64,000 nt of DNA, from the NCBI GenBank assembly GCA_944989445.1, contig CALYLW010000423.1, forward strand, positions 226,001 to 290,000. Reading direction: 5' to 3'. The stretch is from Ampullaceana balthica. Its lineage: Eukaryota; Mollusca; Gastropoda; Lymnaeidae. The notes beneath the pieces are model-generated. The model was not told where the DNA came from and ran no database searches. It saw nothing but the letters and a program-made list of their open reading frames with translations. Shown here piece after piece: positions 33,566 to 44,881 of the stretch; within the stretch, counting starts at the first letter, position 1; each line of letters begins with the position of its first letter. Made by a program: the position numbers and the translations under genes.

Positions 33566-34850
33566 CCCGAGCTTAACATTTTACTGTGTACGATTCTGGT
33601 GTCAGAAAAAAGAAGACACATTGTTTCATCTAGAAAGAAATTAAGAAATACAATGAAATACGTTAAACGCGAAAACTTTTATTTAAAAAATATCAGTTAA
33701 CTTGCAATAATAAAACATTCCCACACACACAAAAAAAACAACATTAAAACAAATTATGAAAAAAGAAAAGAAACAGTCGCGGCAGAGAGATCTTTAAAAA
33801 AGCCCTGGACATGAAAGAGGCACAGTGTCTTATGTTTCAAAATATATAAAGCCATTTGGGCTTGGACACACCGACAGCATGGACGAATCCCACCCCACGA
33901 CTCCCTCCACCACAGTGGGGTGGGGGGATAAAACTTTAAATACCAAAAAAATTTAAAAATTTTTTCTTAAATCAAAGGATTGGTTTTCTTTGTTGATGTT
34001 TTTCTAGAGGAAAATTATGAATTCAATATCTTTGAGTTAATGTTTCGTTATATATATATATATATATTTATTAAAGGCGTGAAAGCATAGACATGTTTAT
34101 ATACAGGTAGTCCTCCGTTACGATGGTCCCATCCCGACTTACGCTGTTTCGTGGTTACGTACGAGCCTGCTTAAAAAAAATATTATGCGTTATTCCGTAT
34201 TTTTTAATATATATTTTTTTTTAACTTTTTTTTTCATGGGTTAACTTATTGTTTTCTCTAATTGAAGTAAAAAAAAATTGAAAAATATAAACTATTATTA
34301 TTTCAAACTACAACTTTCGTTTGAGAATTTTTTCTCATTGCGAAGTTTTAAAACAAGTCAGTAAAGCTAAGTAAGCTTACAAGTTCCTTTTCAATGCTTA
34401 TTAGAGCATACTCGGTCTTTGTTGTCCCATGCACATTTTTACTCATTTTATATTCTTTTCAAATTTGATTTTGTAGGGTTTAAGAAAGTTTGTCAATGAT
34501 TACCAGAAATACCTCAACCTTGAATTTTTGTCTGACGCTTTCTTTTTTTTATTTTTTTTTACAAATAGCATTGAAGATTGTTTATACTCTTTTTTTTTAC
34601 CACGGACTTGTCCTTTTATACTCTTTTTTACCACGGACTTGTTCTCCTTTGTCTTCATAGTAATCAAATGAAGAAAGCTGTCTTTTAACAAACTAAAATT
34701 TATAGTAAAATAGCGACTTCCAGTTGTTCAAGTTGCTTTAGAAATCCTTCTGCTTCAAGTCGACAGTCACGTGGCTGATTTTCGATTGTTGCTAATTCTT
34801 CCAGTGCTGTGATATTCTAATGGTATGAGTTATTAACAGACCTTACAGCA
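33566..34850. other. Unassigned AT-rich DNA with a (TA)n run
   Basis: A (TA)n microsatellite lies at about 34052-34070. A stretch GGTAGTCCTCCGTTACGATG at about 34106 looks like an element end, but I cannot pair it. No gene seen. Confidence 0.35.
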
Positions 34851-34851
34851 C

Positions 34852-35021
34852 CATGTACTCACGAGGTTTAGTATCGTAGTCATGTACGCACGATGCTTAG
34901 TATCGTAGCATGTACTCACTAGTTTAGTATCTTAGTCATGTACTCACGAGGTTTAGTATCGTAGTCATGTTCGCACGGTGTTTAGTATGGTAGTCATGTA
35001 CACATGATATTTAGTGTCAAG
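34852..35021. repeat. 29-bp degenerate tandem repeat, about 6 copies
   Basis: CATGTACTCACGAGGTTTAG plus TATCGTAGT, with many substitutions between copies and one short unit. Older than the large arrays. Confidence 0.8.
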
Positions 35022-35639
35022 TCCTTTTACACAAGACGTCCAGTACTCGCACATTTTAACTATACGGTTAGTATCCCTGACACATACACAGAAAACTGTT
35101 TGTACAGAGAACGTCCATAGAACAGCAAATATTCCGGTTAAGTCTACGGTAACGCTTAATTCCAAGCAACAAATGATTTCCAGCATGATCATGTCTACTG
35201 GAAAGTTATTTTATCTGTAACGTATATAAATATGTTATTATCCCAACCATGTACTTTGGGAGAAAAGTATTTTGAAAAATTACATGACCAAACAATTGAC
35301 ACGTTTTTGAATTAACACCAAGTCATATACTGAGGGAATGACTGGAAATTATTTGTGTGATCGATAGATACATCGCATATAAAAGTACACAAGAAAGTGG
35401 CCGAAAGCTTAACTTCCAATCGTAAATAGATCATAGATAAGATCTTCCGCTTATTACTTATGTCAAGCCCCAGACAAATTTATGAGGAACTTTGATTGTT
35501 TTTTGTGTGTGGTAGACTCGAAAATGATATTACATGTAGCATTGAGTTTCTTGTTGATGGGAGCTACAGCTCGATTACCACTACAGTGCAAAAGTCAGGA
35601 AATGATAATCGGTTCAAGGGCTACCAGGAAAGGAGAGGC

Positions 35640-35812
35640 GTGTGTTGAGTAAATGTCTGTGTTTGGAAGTGTCCTGTGTTAAGCAGGTGTCTGTGTTTAA
35701 AGCTCACCTGTGTCAGGAATAAGTCTTTGTTTTGAACAGGCCTGGGTAAAGAAGCTGTCTGTGTTTGGAGCAGGCCTGTTTTAGGAGGATGTCTTTGTTT
35801 GACACAATTTTA
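35640..35812. repeat. Degenerate tandem repeat, about 36 bp
   Basis: Loosely repeated GTCTGTGTTTGGAGCAGGCC-like units, heavily diverged. It lies just upstream of the next array, which shares a TGTGTTTG word, so the two may have a common origin. Confidence 0.55.
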
Positions 35813-35921
35813 TGTTTAGAATGGGTATGCGTTTAATTTATACGTTTTTACTAGTAAATGGCTTGTTTTTGAAAAAGAATTTTATTCGGAATGAGTCTGT
35901 TTCGGGAGTGTTTAAATTGGA

Positions 35922-36752
35922 TTTGTGTTTGAACAATACTTGGATTGGTGGGATTGTGTTTGTACAACACTTGGATTGGTGGGATTGTGTTTGTACAACA
36001 CTTGGATTGTTGGGATTGTGTTTGTACAATACTTGGATTGTGTTTGTACAATACTTGGATTGTTGGGATTGTGTTTGTACAATACTTGGATTGTTGGGAT
36101 TGTGTTTGTACAATACTTGGATTGTTGGGATTGTGTTTGTACAATACTTGGATTGTGTTTGTACAATACTTGGATTGTTGGGATTGTGTTTGTACAATAC
36201 TTGGATTGTTGGGATTGTGTTTGTACAATACTTGGATTGTGTTTGTACAATACTTGGATTGTTGGGATTGTGTTTGTGCAATACTTGGATTGTTGGGATT
36301 GTGTTTGTACAATACTTGGATTGTGTTTGTACAATACTTGGATTGTTGGGATTGTGTTTGTACAATACTTGGATTGTGTTTGTACAATACTTGGATTGTT
36401 GGGATTGTGTTTGTACAATACTTGGATTGGTGGGATTGTGTTTGTACAATACTTGGATTGGTGGGATTGTGTTTGTGCAATACTTGGATTGGTGGGATTG
36501 TGTTTGTGCAATACTTGGATTGGTGGGATTGTGTTTGTGCAATACTTGGATTGGTGGGATTGTGTTTGTACAATACTTGGATTGGTGGGATTGTGTTTGT
36601 ACAATACTTGGATTGGTGTGATTGTGTTTGTACAATACTTGGATTGGTGGGATTGTGTTTGTACAATACTTGGATTGGTGGGATTGTGTTTGTGCAATAC
36701 TTGGATTGGTGGGATTGTGTTTGTACAATACTTGGATTGGTGGGATTGTGTC
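35922..36752. repeat. 31/22-bp dimorphic minisatellite, about 28 copies
   Basis: The long unit is TACTTGGATTGTTGGGATTG plus TGTTTGTACAA (31 bp). The short unit lacks GTTGGGATT and is 22 bp. In the left half (to about 36420) long GTTGGG units are interrupted by short ones. In the right half all units are long and have GGTGGG. The open frames of 270-296 codons on both strands are frame-neutral by-products: the combination of 31 and 22 cycles through all frames, and the unit has no stop in most of them. Confidence 0.95.
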
Positions 36753-36754
36753 AT

Positions 36755-37400
36755 TTCATGAAATATGTTTAAATAGTTATGTGAATGTAAGAAGCCTAAG
36801 TTTAATATATTCTTTGTTTAAAAGACATGTATTTGAAAATTGTCTAAAAAATTTTAAGTGACTATTTCCAAATCCCTGATGAATGATGTCTGAGAGTGAA
36901 CTCGGCTGTTGTTTGCATAAGGAGAGATTGTTTTGCATTAGCTTTGTGATTTGAACTTGTAAATATTTATATTTATGAGAAAGTAAATTTGAGTATGTGT
37001 TCGTGTTGGGGAAAATGTTTCATCGAGAGAAAGAAATGCTTAGGCAAATTATTTTAATACATTTTTGTATGGATATTAAAATGAAGTGACTTTCTTAACA
37101 ATAGGGCTCTTAATGTACACGTTAAATTAAATGTTGTATGTGTTTTCTCACCACGACACCCGGGGTACACTGGGTACACATGCTAGTAGATCTATATTTG
37201 AAGAAAATCTGTCTTGTGTTTGTGTTTCTTTTTAACAAGTCATAAATATCATTGGCTGATGAGCAGATTTTGGACCGACAGAGTGAAGTATTTGCCTTTG
37301 TTCTATAACTGTTTCGAAGGCACTGCGGTAACGTCAGATAAATATTCCATCGAGATCATTTGGAAAAATTTAGTTAGTGTTGCTGTTGAACAGGAGTTGG
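36755..37400. other. Unassigned AT-rich DNA
   Basis: No supported feature. A 93-aa plus-strand open frame starts at 37214 and matches nothing I recognise. Confidence 0.35.
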
Positions 37401-38065
37401 CCTCTACGTGGCTCAATAGACGAGTAGATAGCGGAGCTGACCGATGTCTGAAGCCGACAACTCCTGGCAGGCAATGCAGAAGTCCGATATGTTAGGTGTT
37501 AGGAGCTAGTCATACATGATTACAGTCGCTGTACGGATATTAGGCAGAGCATTAGATGCAATGCCGATGATGAAAACCACAGTAACCGTTGAGGGTTGGG
37601 TTATTCCGAAGCGACCGTTTCGTCCCCCCTCATTTTACTAGCAGCGCCATTGAGCGGTGCCGGTCTAGGGCCTGAAGTGCCAGTACGGATTAGCAAAGGA
37701 TACCATGAAGAACGTAGCGGACGCCATCTCTGAGGAAACCTTCCAGTGGGGGTTACACCCCAGGTAGGTCATTGATGTTCCCCCGCCTTGCGGCAGTGCT
37801 AACCATAAAAACTCGTGTGCTTTTCCGGGGTGGCGCCGAAGTGGTAGCGAGTCGAATTAGGGAAAATTCCACCCCTCCTCTCGAGGTCACTTTAGTAGGA
37901 GGCATTTTTGACTTTCTGTCTTGGATGCCCACGTGGCCGCTTTAGAAGTGACCGTTCCTGGGGGGGGGTCCTCTCAGCTGTTGGCTCCCTTAAGGGGCGA
38001 GAGAGCTGAGGGGGATTTCCGGGAAGAACCATAAAGAGCATTAGGCTCGGGGCTGCAGATCTTCT
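37400..38065. other. GC-richer block of unknown nature
   Basis: Clearly richer in G and C than its surroundings, with CCCCAGGTAGGTCATTGATG, GGGGTGGCGCCGAAGTGGTA and GGGGCGAGAGAGCTGAGGGG. It might be the 5' untranslated part of a LINE, a SINE cluster or an unrecognised exon. Open frames on both strands are under 100 codons. I found no inverted ends and no second copy in the window. Confidence 0.35.
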
Positions 38066-38392
38066 TCCACATGTACGATCATTAGTTATTGTTGTATAGA
38101 TTTGAAAAGCTAATTTTAATAATTCTAATAATAGCAAAAATTAAAGCAATGGAAAACAATTTTAAGAGACCAAGTTAACGGAAAAGCCCCCATGTGTATA
38201 AGTTAATTGAGTGATATTTATTCAAATAAATAACATTACAACTCAAAAAGGGTTTGGGTGAAGCTGCATGTTTGAAAGTACGTGAAGTGGAAGAGCAATG
38301 AAAATAGTATTTGCCAGCACCGGCGCTACTTACGTCAGAGCTGCAGAAATTTTAACTTTTAACAAGCATAAATAAAAATTTGGTCTACGACT

Positions 38393-38667
38393 ATCTTATC
38401 TTATCTTATCTATGCAGAAGATAGTTGCGTCCACAGACCATGACAGATGATCTGTTGGCAAGTGATGCAGCATTGACAGGCCACGGCTTTTGTGGGTTCC
38501 ACGCATTACCCAGCCGCCTAACTACATGTAGTGTTAGGTACCCATTCGGAGCGGAGTGACTCAGGGACGCCCTAGGCCCCGGGAACAAACCCTTGCCTTC
38601 ACACGGATTCGAACCCGTGTCTATCGGTACGACAGTCCAGTGCGCTGCCACTTGACCACCGCGTCCT
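38393..38667 (-). mobile_element. tRNA-derived SINE with (ATAAG)n tail
   Basis: On the minus strand the head has an A box (GGTGGTCAAGTGGCAGCGC) and a perfect T arm, ACACGG-GTTCGAA-TCCGTGT, holding the B box. The body has GAATGGGTACCTAACACTAC, a wording common in SINE central domains. It ends in GATAAGATAAGATAAGAT, a short tandem tail typical of LINE-mobilised SINEs in molluscs. The similar tail on the sequences at 44774 and 47577 points to shared LINE machinery. Confidence 0.85.
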
Positions 38668-38787
38668 CGCTATAGAACGACTAGAGCACATAGTGCGTAC
38701 ACTTTTATCCCAAATGCATAGAGTTAATTGGAGCCTTTAACTTTTTAAACCACATTTTCAATTTCAAAATATTTCTCCGTCAGCTGA

Positions 38788-40632
38788 TTCAATCTCATTT
38801 AATATGCCATCATTATTCAATATCATTTAATATGCCATCATTATTCAATCTCATTTAATATGTCATCATCATTCAATCTCATTTAATAAGCCATCATTAT
38901 TCAATCTCATTTAATATGTCATCATTATTCAATCTCATTTAATATGTCATCATTATTCAATCTCATTTAATATGTCATCATTATTCAATCTCATTTAATA
39001 TGTCATCATTATTCAATCTCATTTAATATGTCATCATTATTCAATCTCATTTAATATGTCATCATTATTCAATCTCATTTAATATGTCATCATTATTCAA
39101 TCTCATTTAATATGTCATCATTATTCAATCTCATTTAATATGTCATCATTATTCAATCTCATTTAATATGTCATCATTATTCAATCTCATTTAATATGTC
39201 ATCATTATTCAATCTCATTTAATATGTCATCATTATTCAATCTCATTTAATATGTCATCATTATTCAATCTCATTTAATATGTCATCATTATTCAATCTC
39301 ATTTAATATGTCATCATTATTCAATCTCATTTAATATGTCATCATTATTCAATCTCATTTAATATGTCATCATTATTCAATCTCATTTAATATGTCATCA
39401 TTATTCAATCTCATTTAATATGTCATCATTATTCAATCTCATTTAATATGTCATCATTATTCAATCTCATTTAATATGTCATCATTATTCAATCTCATTT
39501 AATATGTCATCATTATTCAATCTCATTTAATATGTCATCATTATTCAATCTCATTTAATATGTCATCATTATTCAATCTCATTTAATATGTCATCATTAT
39601 TCAATCTCATTTAATATGTCATCATTATTCAATCTCATTTAATATGTCATCATTATTCAATCTCATTTAATATGTCATCATTATTCAATCTCATTTAATA
39701 TGTCATCATTATTCAATCTCATTTAATATGTCATCATTATTCAATCTCATTTAATATGTCATCATTATTCAATCTCATTTAATATGTCATCATTATTCAA
39801 TCTCATTTAATATGTCATCATTATTCAATCTCATTTAATATGTCATCATTATTCAATCTCATTTAATATGTCATCATTATTCAATCTCATTTAATATGTC
39901 ATCATTATTCAATCTCATTTAATATGTCATCATTATTCAATCTCATTTAATATGTCATCATTATTCAATCTCATTTAATATGTCATCATTATTCAATCTC
40001 ATTTAATATGTCATCATTATTCAATCTCATTTAATATGTCATCATTATTCAATCTCATTTAATATGTCATCATTATTCAATCTCATTTAATATGTCATCA
40101 TTATTCAATCTCATTTAATATGTCATCATTATTCAATCTCATTTAATATGTCATCATTATTCAATCTCATTTAATATGTCATCATTATTCAATCTCATTT
40201 AATATGTCATCATTATTCAATCTCATTTAATATGTCATCATTATTCAATCTCATTTAATATGTCATCATTATTCAATCTCATTTAATATGTCATCATTAT
40301 TCAATATCATTTAATATGTCATCATTATTCAATCTCATTTAATATGTCATCATTATTCAATCTCATTTAATATGTCATCATTATTCAATCTCATTTAATA
40401 TGTCATCATTATTCAATCTCATTTAATATGTCATCATTATTCAATCTCATTTAATATGTCATCATTATTCAATCTCATTTAATATGTCATCATTATTCAA
40501 TCTCATTTAATATGTCATCATTATTCAATATCATTTAATATGTCATCATTATTCAATATCATTTAATATGTCATCATTATTCAATCTCATTTAATATGTC
40601 ATCATTATTCAATCTCATGTAATATGTCATCA
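38788..40632. repeat. 28-bp minisatellite, about 66 near-identical copies
   Basis: The unit is ATTTAATATGTCATCATTAT plus TCAATCTC. The first four units carry variants (GCCATC, AATAAGCC, CATCATC), then dozens of units in a row are identical. A few AATATC variants appear from about 40300 to 40560. Such uniformity means very recent expansion or strong homogenisation. An array this uniform is also where assemblers tend to collapse or expand copy number. Confidence 0.97.
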
Positions 40633-40634
40633 CA

Positions 40635-41270
40635 CTTAAAACCAACGTTAGTATACTCGTTCACAAACCGACCTTTTTTGGGCAAAATCTAGGGGGGAAA
40701 GTTGGGGCGGGGGGGGGGCGGCTTACGAGTGGGTCATTAACGGATTTCTGCATTTATATTGAATATCGGTGTTGTTATCGTAGATCAAGAAGGTCCTTTT
40801 TCTACATTCTAAAAGATTCGACTGCTCTACCAGAAGTTATAATGTGTTGTTAAAATTCTTCACTTGCCTTATTTAATCATTTTATCCATTTTGTGAACGT
40901 TTTAATAAATTTTTTTACAACTATTGGTTTCAAATACAAAATTTAATTTACGCGCTTTCATCATTGTTTACCAAAAAATTTTTTTGATATATAGGTAACT
41001 CTTGCCTAAAAAAGAGCACAAAGACAAAGATAGGCAGTACAAAATAAACAATCATAATGACCGATTTAGCTTGTAGGTTTTTTTTTAATGTGTACCATTT
41101 TGTTTAAGCTGCCCTAATTTTGTCGGCTGGCGAGCGGGTTCTACACTTGTAATACTTTTCTCTTCGGCTTATGAACGAACTCGCTATAGAACGATTATAT
41201 ATGGTATATATCATGACATCCATCTCTATTCCGTCCAAATGAAAACATGAACTCAACGCCATAATAAAAA
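40635..41270. other. Unassigned DNA
   Basis: It begins with a G-rich patch (about 40691-40722) and is AT-rich afterwards. GAACGAACTCGCTATAGAACG-like wording near 41173 hints at an old element end. No gene seen. Confidence 0.3.
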
Positions 41271-41271
41271 C

Positions 41272-41778
41272 AACCCGTAAAAAAACAAGTTTTTGACTAT
41301 AAATCCTTTACGTATGAGACGTAACTAAAAGAATGTTCATTATAACACGCAGCGCAAGACCATCCAAAAATACAAAATTGCAGTTGTGTCGTAAAACGTG
41401 TTTAATATAATGCGCACCGATCAGGAATAGGTTTATAAAAAGTGTTGTCAGTAAAATACGCACCTTATTGCGCGACAGAAAGGTTGTTCAATATAATATG
41501 CACCGCGACGCTCTATCTCAAAAAATAGCATGATACATAGGAATAAATAAAATAATCTAAAAAATCAATAATTTAATTACGGTACATGCGATCGATCTGA
41601 AATTTTGATACATTGTTTTTATCATCGGTACGAAACTGCCTGCAAAATTTCAGCTCGCTATCTTGCGAGCAAGTTGGTTAAAAATCGATCAAAAGTTTTG
41701 GCGACAAGCAAGCAAGCAAGCAAGCAAGCAAGGTCGGTCGGTCGGCCGCAGACACCACGAGTTAATATAAAGGATTTA
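41272..41778 (+). repeat. GATCGATC-core dispersed repeat, subfamily 1, copy 3
   Basis: Nearly identical to the copy at 30098: it opens AACCCGTAAAAAAACAAGTT and closes GAGTTAATATAAAGGATTT. The (CAAG)n stretch is longer here (about 41705-41730) and is followed by an extra (GGTC)n run. It shows that the microsatellite is the fastest-changing part of the family. Confidence 0.9.
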
Positions 41779-42199
41779 AAAAAGCAGTTTTGGTTTCCAT
41801 GGCATTGCGTGATACAGTAGCAAAAATCCAATCATACATCAACATCAACACCTACATTTCTATATACGATTTTCTACAGCTATTTTTCTTTCGCTGTCTT
41901 TCGTTTTTACATACCTCACCCACCACGCCATTTTTAATATCATGTTTTAACCTTTATTATTTTTTAATCATGTACACATTAATCATAAATTTTTGTTACA
42001 TTTTTTCCCTTTGGGTTTGGCCATTCAGTGCACACTTTACAAATTCAACTACTAAAGGATTATTGCGTTAATGTCAATTACGGCTAACAGAATACTGTCT
42101 ATTTGCAATGTTAAAATTGATCAATAATTAATTAATTCCTATTCTCTGATGAGGAATCTTGCCGGATAATTACAAAGTCCAATGTCAAAGTGTCGGGGG

Positions 42200-42395
42200 C
42201 TTGAGTTCACCAGGTGTGAAATGTATCTTTGCATAAAACTGACCGTTAAACCTAACCGATCTGTGATATGTATTTTTGCAAAAAGCAAACCTTAAACCCA
42301 AGTGATCTATAAATAAGATGTGTCCTAAAGCAAACCATAAAGCATACCTTAAACCTAGTTAATGTGTGAAATGTATCTTTACATAACATTGGCGG
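42200..42395. repeat. Degenerate tandem repeat
   Basis: GTGAAATGTATCTTTGCATA-like and CCTTAAACCTA-like words recur two to four times with poor spacing. An old decayed repeat. Confidence 0.4.
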
Positions 42396-42599
42396 GAACC
42401 GAACCGTAATGCAAACAGACTGAAGATCATTTCTTCTTTGTTTTTATAAACCTAACACAAACGGGAACCTCACCATGATCCCAAAGTGGTGACATTTAAT
42501 TCGTGATGTTAACCTTCACACTAATACCAAATGTAATAAAGTACAACAAATAAATGTATGCCTAATGTCTGGGAGAAAACGTTGCCTACATTAAAAAGA

Positions 42600-42975
42600 G
42601 ATTAATTTTTTTAAACCGTTAAAGAGATTTTTTTAACCCGTTAAAGAGATTTTTTTAAACCGTTAAAGAGATTTTTTTAACCCGTTAAAGAGATTTTTTA
42701 ACCCGTTAAAGAGATTTTATTAAACCGTTAAAGAGATTTTTTTAAACCGTTAAAGAGTTTTTTAACCCGTTAAAGATATTTTTTAACCCGATAAAGAGAT
42801 TTTTAACCCGTTAAAGAGATTTGTTTAAACCGTTAAAGAGATTTGTTTAAACCGTTAAAGAGTTTTTTTAACCCGTTAAAGAGATTTTTTAAACCCGTTA
42901 AAGAGATTTTTTAACCCGTTAAAGAGATTTTTTTAACCCGTTAAAGAGATTTGTTTAACCCGTTAAAGAGATTTT
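42600..42975. repeat. 21-22-bp minisatellite, about 17 copies
   Basis: CCGTTAAAGAGATTTTTTTA plus AC, with T-run length varying from unit to unit and AACCG/ACCCG alternation. T-run slippage accounts for most length variation. Confidence 0.92.
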
Positions 42976-43680
42976 TTTTCAAGTGCTCTTGGAAATCAAC
43001 CGGTGTCAAATAATGTCCAAATATTTTTAAAGACAAACATCCAAAAAATTATATTTTAAGGCCACGCACATCCGATCTGGAACGTTCTCAAACATTAGGC
43101 CTAATGTCCAGCTCATTCCTTATCAGGTGCCTATTATAACACGTGGTAACAGAGGGAAGTTTCTGTTTTATATACGCAAATTCTGATCCAAGAAAACAAC
43201 ATATTTATAAGCCATCCACTTACATGTTCAACTGCCCAGTTGTCTGCTGTTGGTCATCTCTTAATAAGAATTCCGGATAAAGAAAAACGGGGAACAAAAT
43301 GAACTCATAAAAAAATTCGAAATTTACAACATTGTTTGGAAAAAATATAATCTTACCTCGATGCTTTGAAGCTCAAAATCCTGTAACTCTAAATCTCACG
43401 GCGTGAAAGGAAATGTAATGTAACAGTTATTCACTTTTGTCCCTCAGATGTATCGAAAAAAAACTTTTTCAAATTTTTCTCTCAAACACGTTTGTATTCT
43501 TAAATCAGTTTTTGTTTTAAATATAGCTGTTTTGTCTGAACTTTTTCTTGTTCTTTGAAAATTAATATTTGTTTTTCTTAGTTTTTTCTTTACTAATAAA
43601 TAACTAGCACGCTTTCTGATAACAGTCGATTCGAAAATTTTCTCTTCACTACTCCGCCCCTGAGATATTTGTTTCAAAAA
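42976..43680. other. Unassigned AT-rich DNA
   Basis: A short basic minus-strand open frame (43444-43677) has no recognisable product. Confidence 0.35.
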
Positions 43681-43734
43681 GTATTTTCCTTTAGTAGTTT
43701 CTCATACATACCCGCCAAAGTTTCTTCTAGCCGC

Positions 43735-44030
43735 GACCGCCTTGGCACCACTTTTAATATATCCAAACGCCAACGCAGCGCAGAACTGGTGGCCGCTGAC
43801 TCCCCCCTCTATCTCTGTTAGTCTCTCGGTTCTCTCTCGCCTCTCCCCCAGTATCTTCTTACTCCCTCTTGGTTACAGCAACTCGCAGGCGTAATTATCG
43901 AACCTCCCACCCCCATTCGATCCTATCCACCCACCAGTCGTTGGAAGGGAAAAAAAATGCTCTCCGACTCCCGTTGGAAGTGCGCATGCGTGTGACGCAA
44001 CCGCGTGATCAATGGCGGAGGTAAGTATGC
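43735..44030 (+). promoter_or_regulatory. Candidate TATA-less promoter and first exon
   Basis: The region is richer in GC than its flanks, with pyrimidine-rich CTCTCTCGCCTCTCCCCCAG-type sequence. At 43981 there is TGCGCATGCGTG, a good match to the NRF-1 palindrome. About 20 bp downstream comes ATGGCGGAG directly followed by GTAAGT, so ATG-GCG-GAG (M-A-E) would form a minimal first coding exon ending in phase 0 at a consensus splice donor. Just beyond, GATTGGTCACCACGTG combines a CCAAT box and an E-box. ATGGCGGA is also a YY1-type core. No TATA box is seen. The downstream exon was not found in the window. Confidence 0.4.
44012..44020 (+). CDS. Putative first coding exon, three codons
   Basis: ATG GCG GAG followed immediately by the splice donor GTAAGT. 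MAE is a frequent start for housekeeping proteins, and an A lies at -3, giving a good initiation context. Without a matching acceptor and next exon this stays a hypothesis. YY1 binding could explain the same sequence. Confidence 0.25.
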
Positions 44031-44170
44031 GGTTAAATTGTTCTGATTGGTCACCACGTGTAAGAGAAGTGGTCGGTGAATAATATCTACAAAATTTTTT
44101 ATTACCCCGCCCATCTCATATCCCATTACTTATTAAACCTGACACTCACCTCATTTGACTTAAACTAAAC

Positions 44171-44236
44171 ATAACACAACATAACACAACATAACACAAC
44201 ATAACACAACATAACACAACATAACACAACATAACA
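44171..44236. repeat. 10-bp tandem repeat, about 6.5 copies
   Basis: ATAACACAAC repeated almost without change. Confidence 0.95.
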
Positions 44237-44523
44237 GACTTTGACACTTTCTCTTAGACACATACATACAGCATGCTTGTTGAAATAATTTCGGCATTTC
44301 ATTTTCGAATTTGATTTTCTAATTTCCCATAATTAAAATTTTCTGTTTTTGTCTATTTTCTCCTTTTCATTTTTCTGAGACTAACGAAATTATCGGCAAC
44401 AATCATTCTTCATATAAAATGTTAAAAAAATAAAAAATAATAATAAATAAATTTAAATTTTTAATAAAAAAATATATTTAATTTATAGTTTTTAAATGTA
44501 AATGTTCCAATATGATATGTCCT

Positions 44524-44592
44524 TCCCCTCTCTCTCTCTCTTTATCTCTCTCTCCCTCTCCTCTCTCTCTTCCTCTCACCCTCTCTTTCTCT

Positions 44593-44635
<43 letters not shown>

Positions 44636-44735
44636 CCACCATATTTCTCTTTATCTCTCTCTCCCTCCATCTCTCTCTCCCTCCCTCTCTCTCCCTCACA
44701 ACTCTCTCTCTCTCTCTATCTATCTACATCTCTAT
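44524..44735. repeat. (TC)n microsatellite
   Basis: About 210 bp of CT-dinucleotide repeat with CCCT interruptions. The open frames of serine/leucine or arginine/glutamate on either strand come from composition alone. Confidence 0.95.
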
Positions 44736-44773
44736 TTCGAACACTGCATGAAAATCATGTGCAGAATAACATT

Positions 44774-44881
44774 TAAATCTCTAATAAAAATGCAGGACTA
44801 AACACAAACCATAGATAAGCGTAGGACGCAATAATCTTCTGTATAGAAGGAGCGTCTGTAAACAGATAAGATAAGAATAAG
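44774..44881 (+). mobile_element. Retroposon 3' end with (ATAAG)n tail, copy A
   Basis: It has ACAAACCATAGATAAGCGTA, GGACGCAATAATCTTCTGTA, TAGAAGGAGCGTCTGTAAAC and then AGATAAGATAAGAATAAG. It matches 47577-47692 and, in part, 58205-58290 and 31449-31475. The position of the tandem tail marks this as the 3' end of a SINE or LINE. The short pair CTTCTGTATAGAAG can form a hairpin. Confidence 0.75.

Noticed and set aside
34106..34175. Transposon terminal repeat at GGTAGTCCTCCGTTACG
   Set aside because: No matching inverted end or target duplication was found within the following few kilobases.
35838..36772. 270-296-codon open frames on both strands
   Set aside because: They are produced by the 31/22-bp minisatellite, which lacks stop words in most frames.
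37892..38137. 81-codon minus-strand gene in the GC-rich block
   Set aside because: No motif or homology recognised, and the plus strand is equally open nearby. The GC content alone lengthens open frames.
38788..40632. CRISPR array (regular 28-bp repeats)
   Set aside because: Units are directly adjacent with no variable spacers, the DNA is eukaryotic and there are no cas genes. It is a minisatellite.
44478..44801. Serine/leucine-rich and arginine/glutamate-rich proteins
   Set aside because: Composition artefacts of a (TC)n microsatellite.
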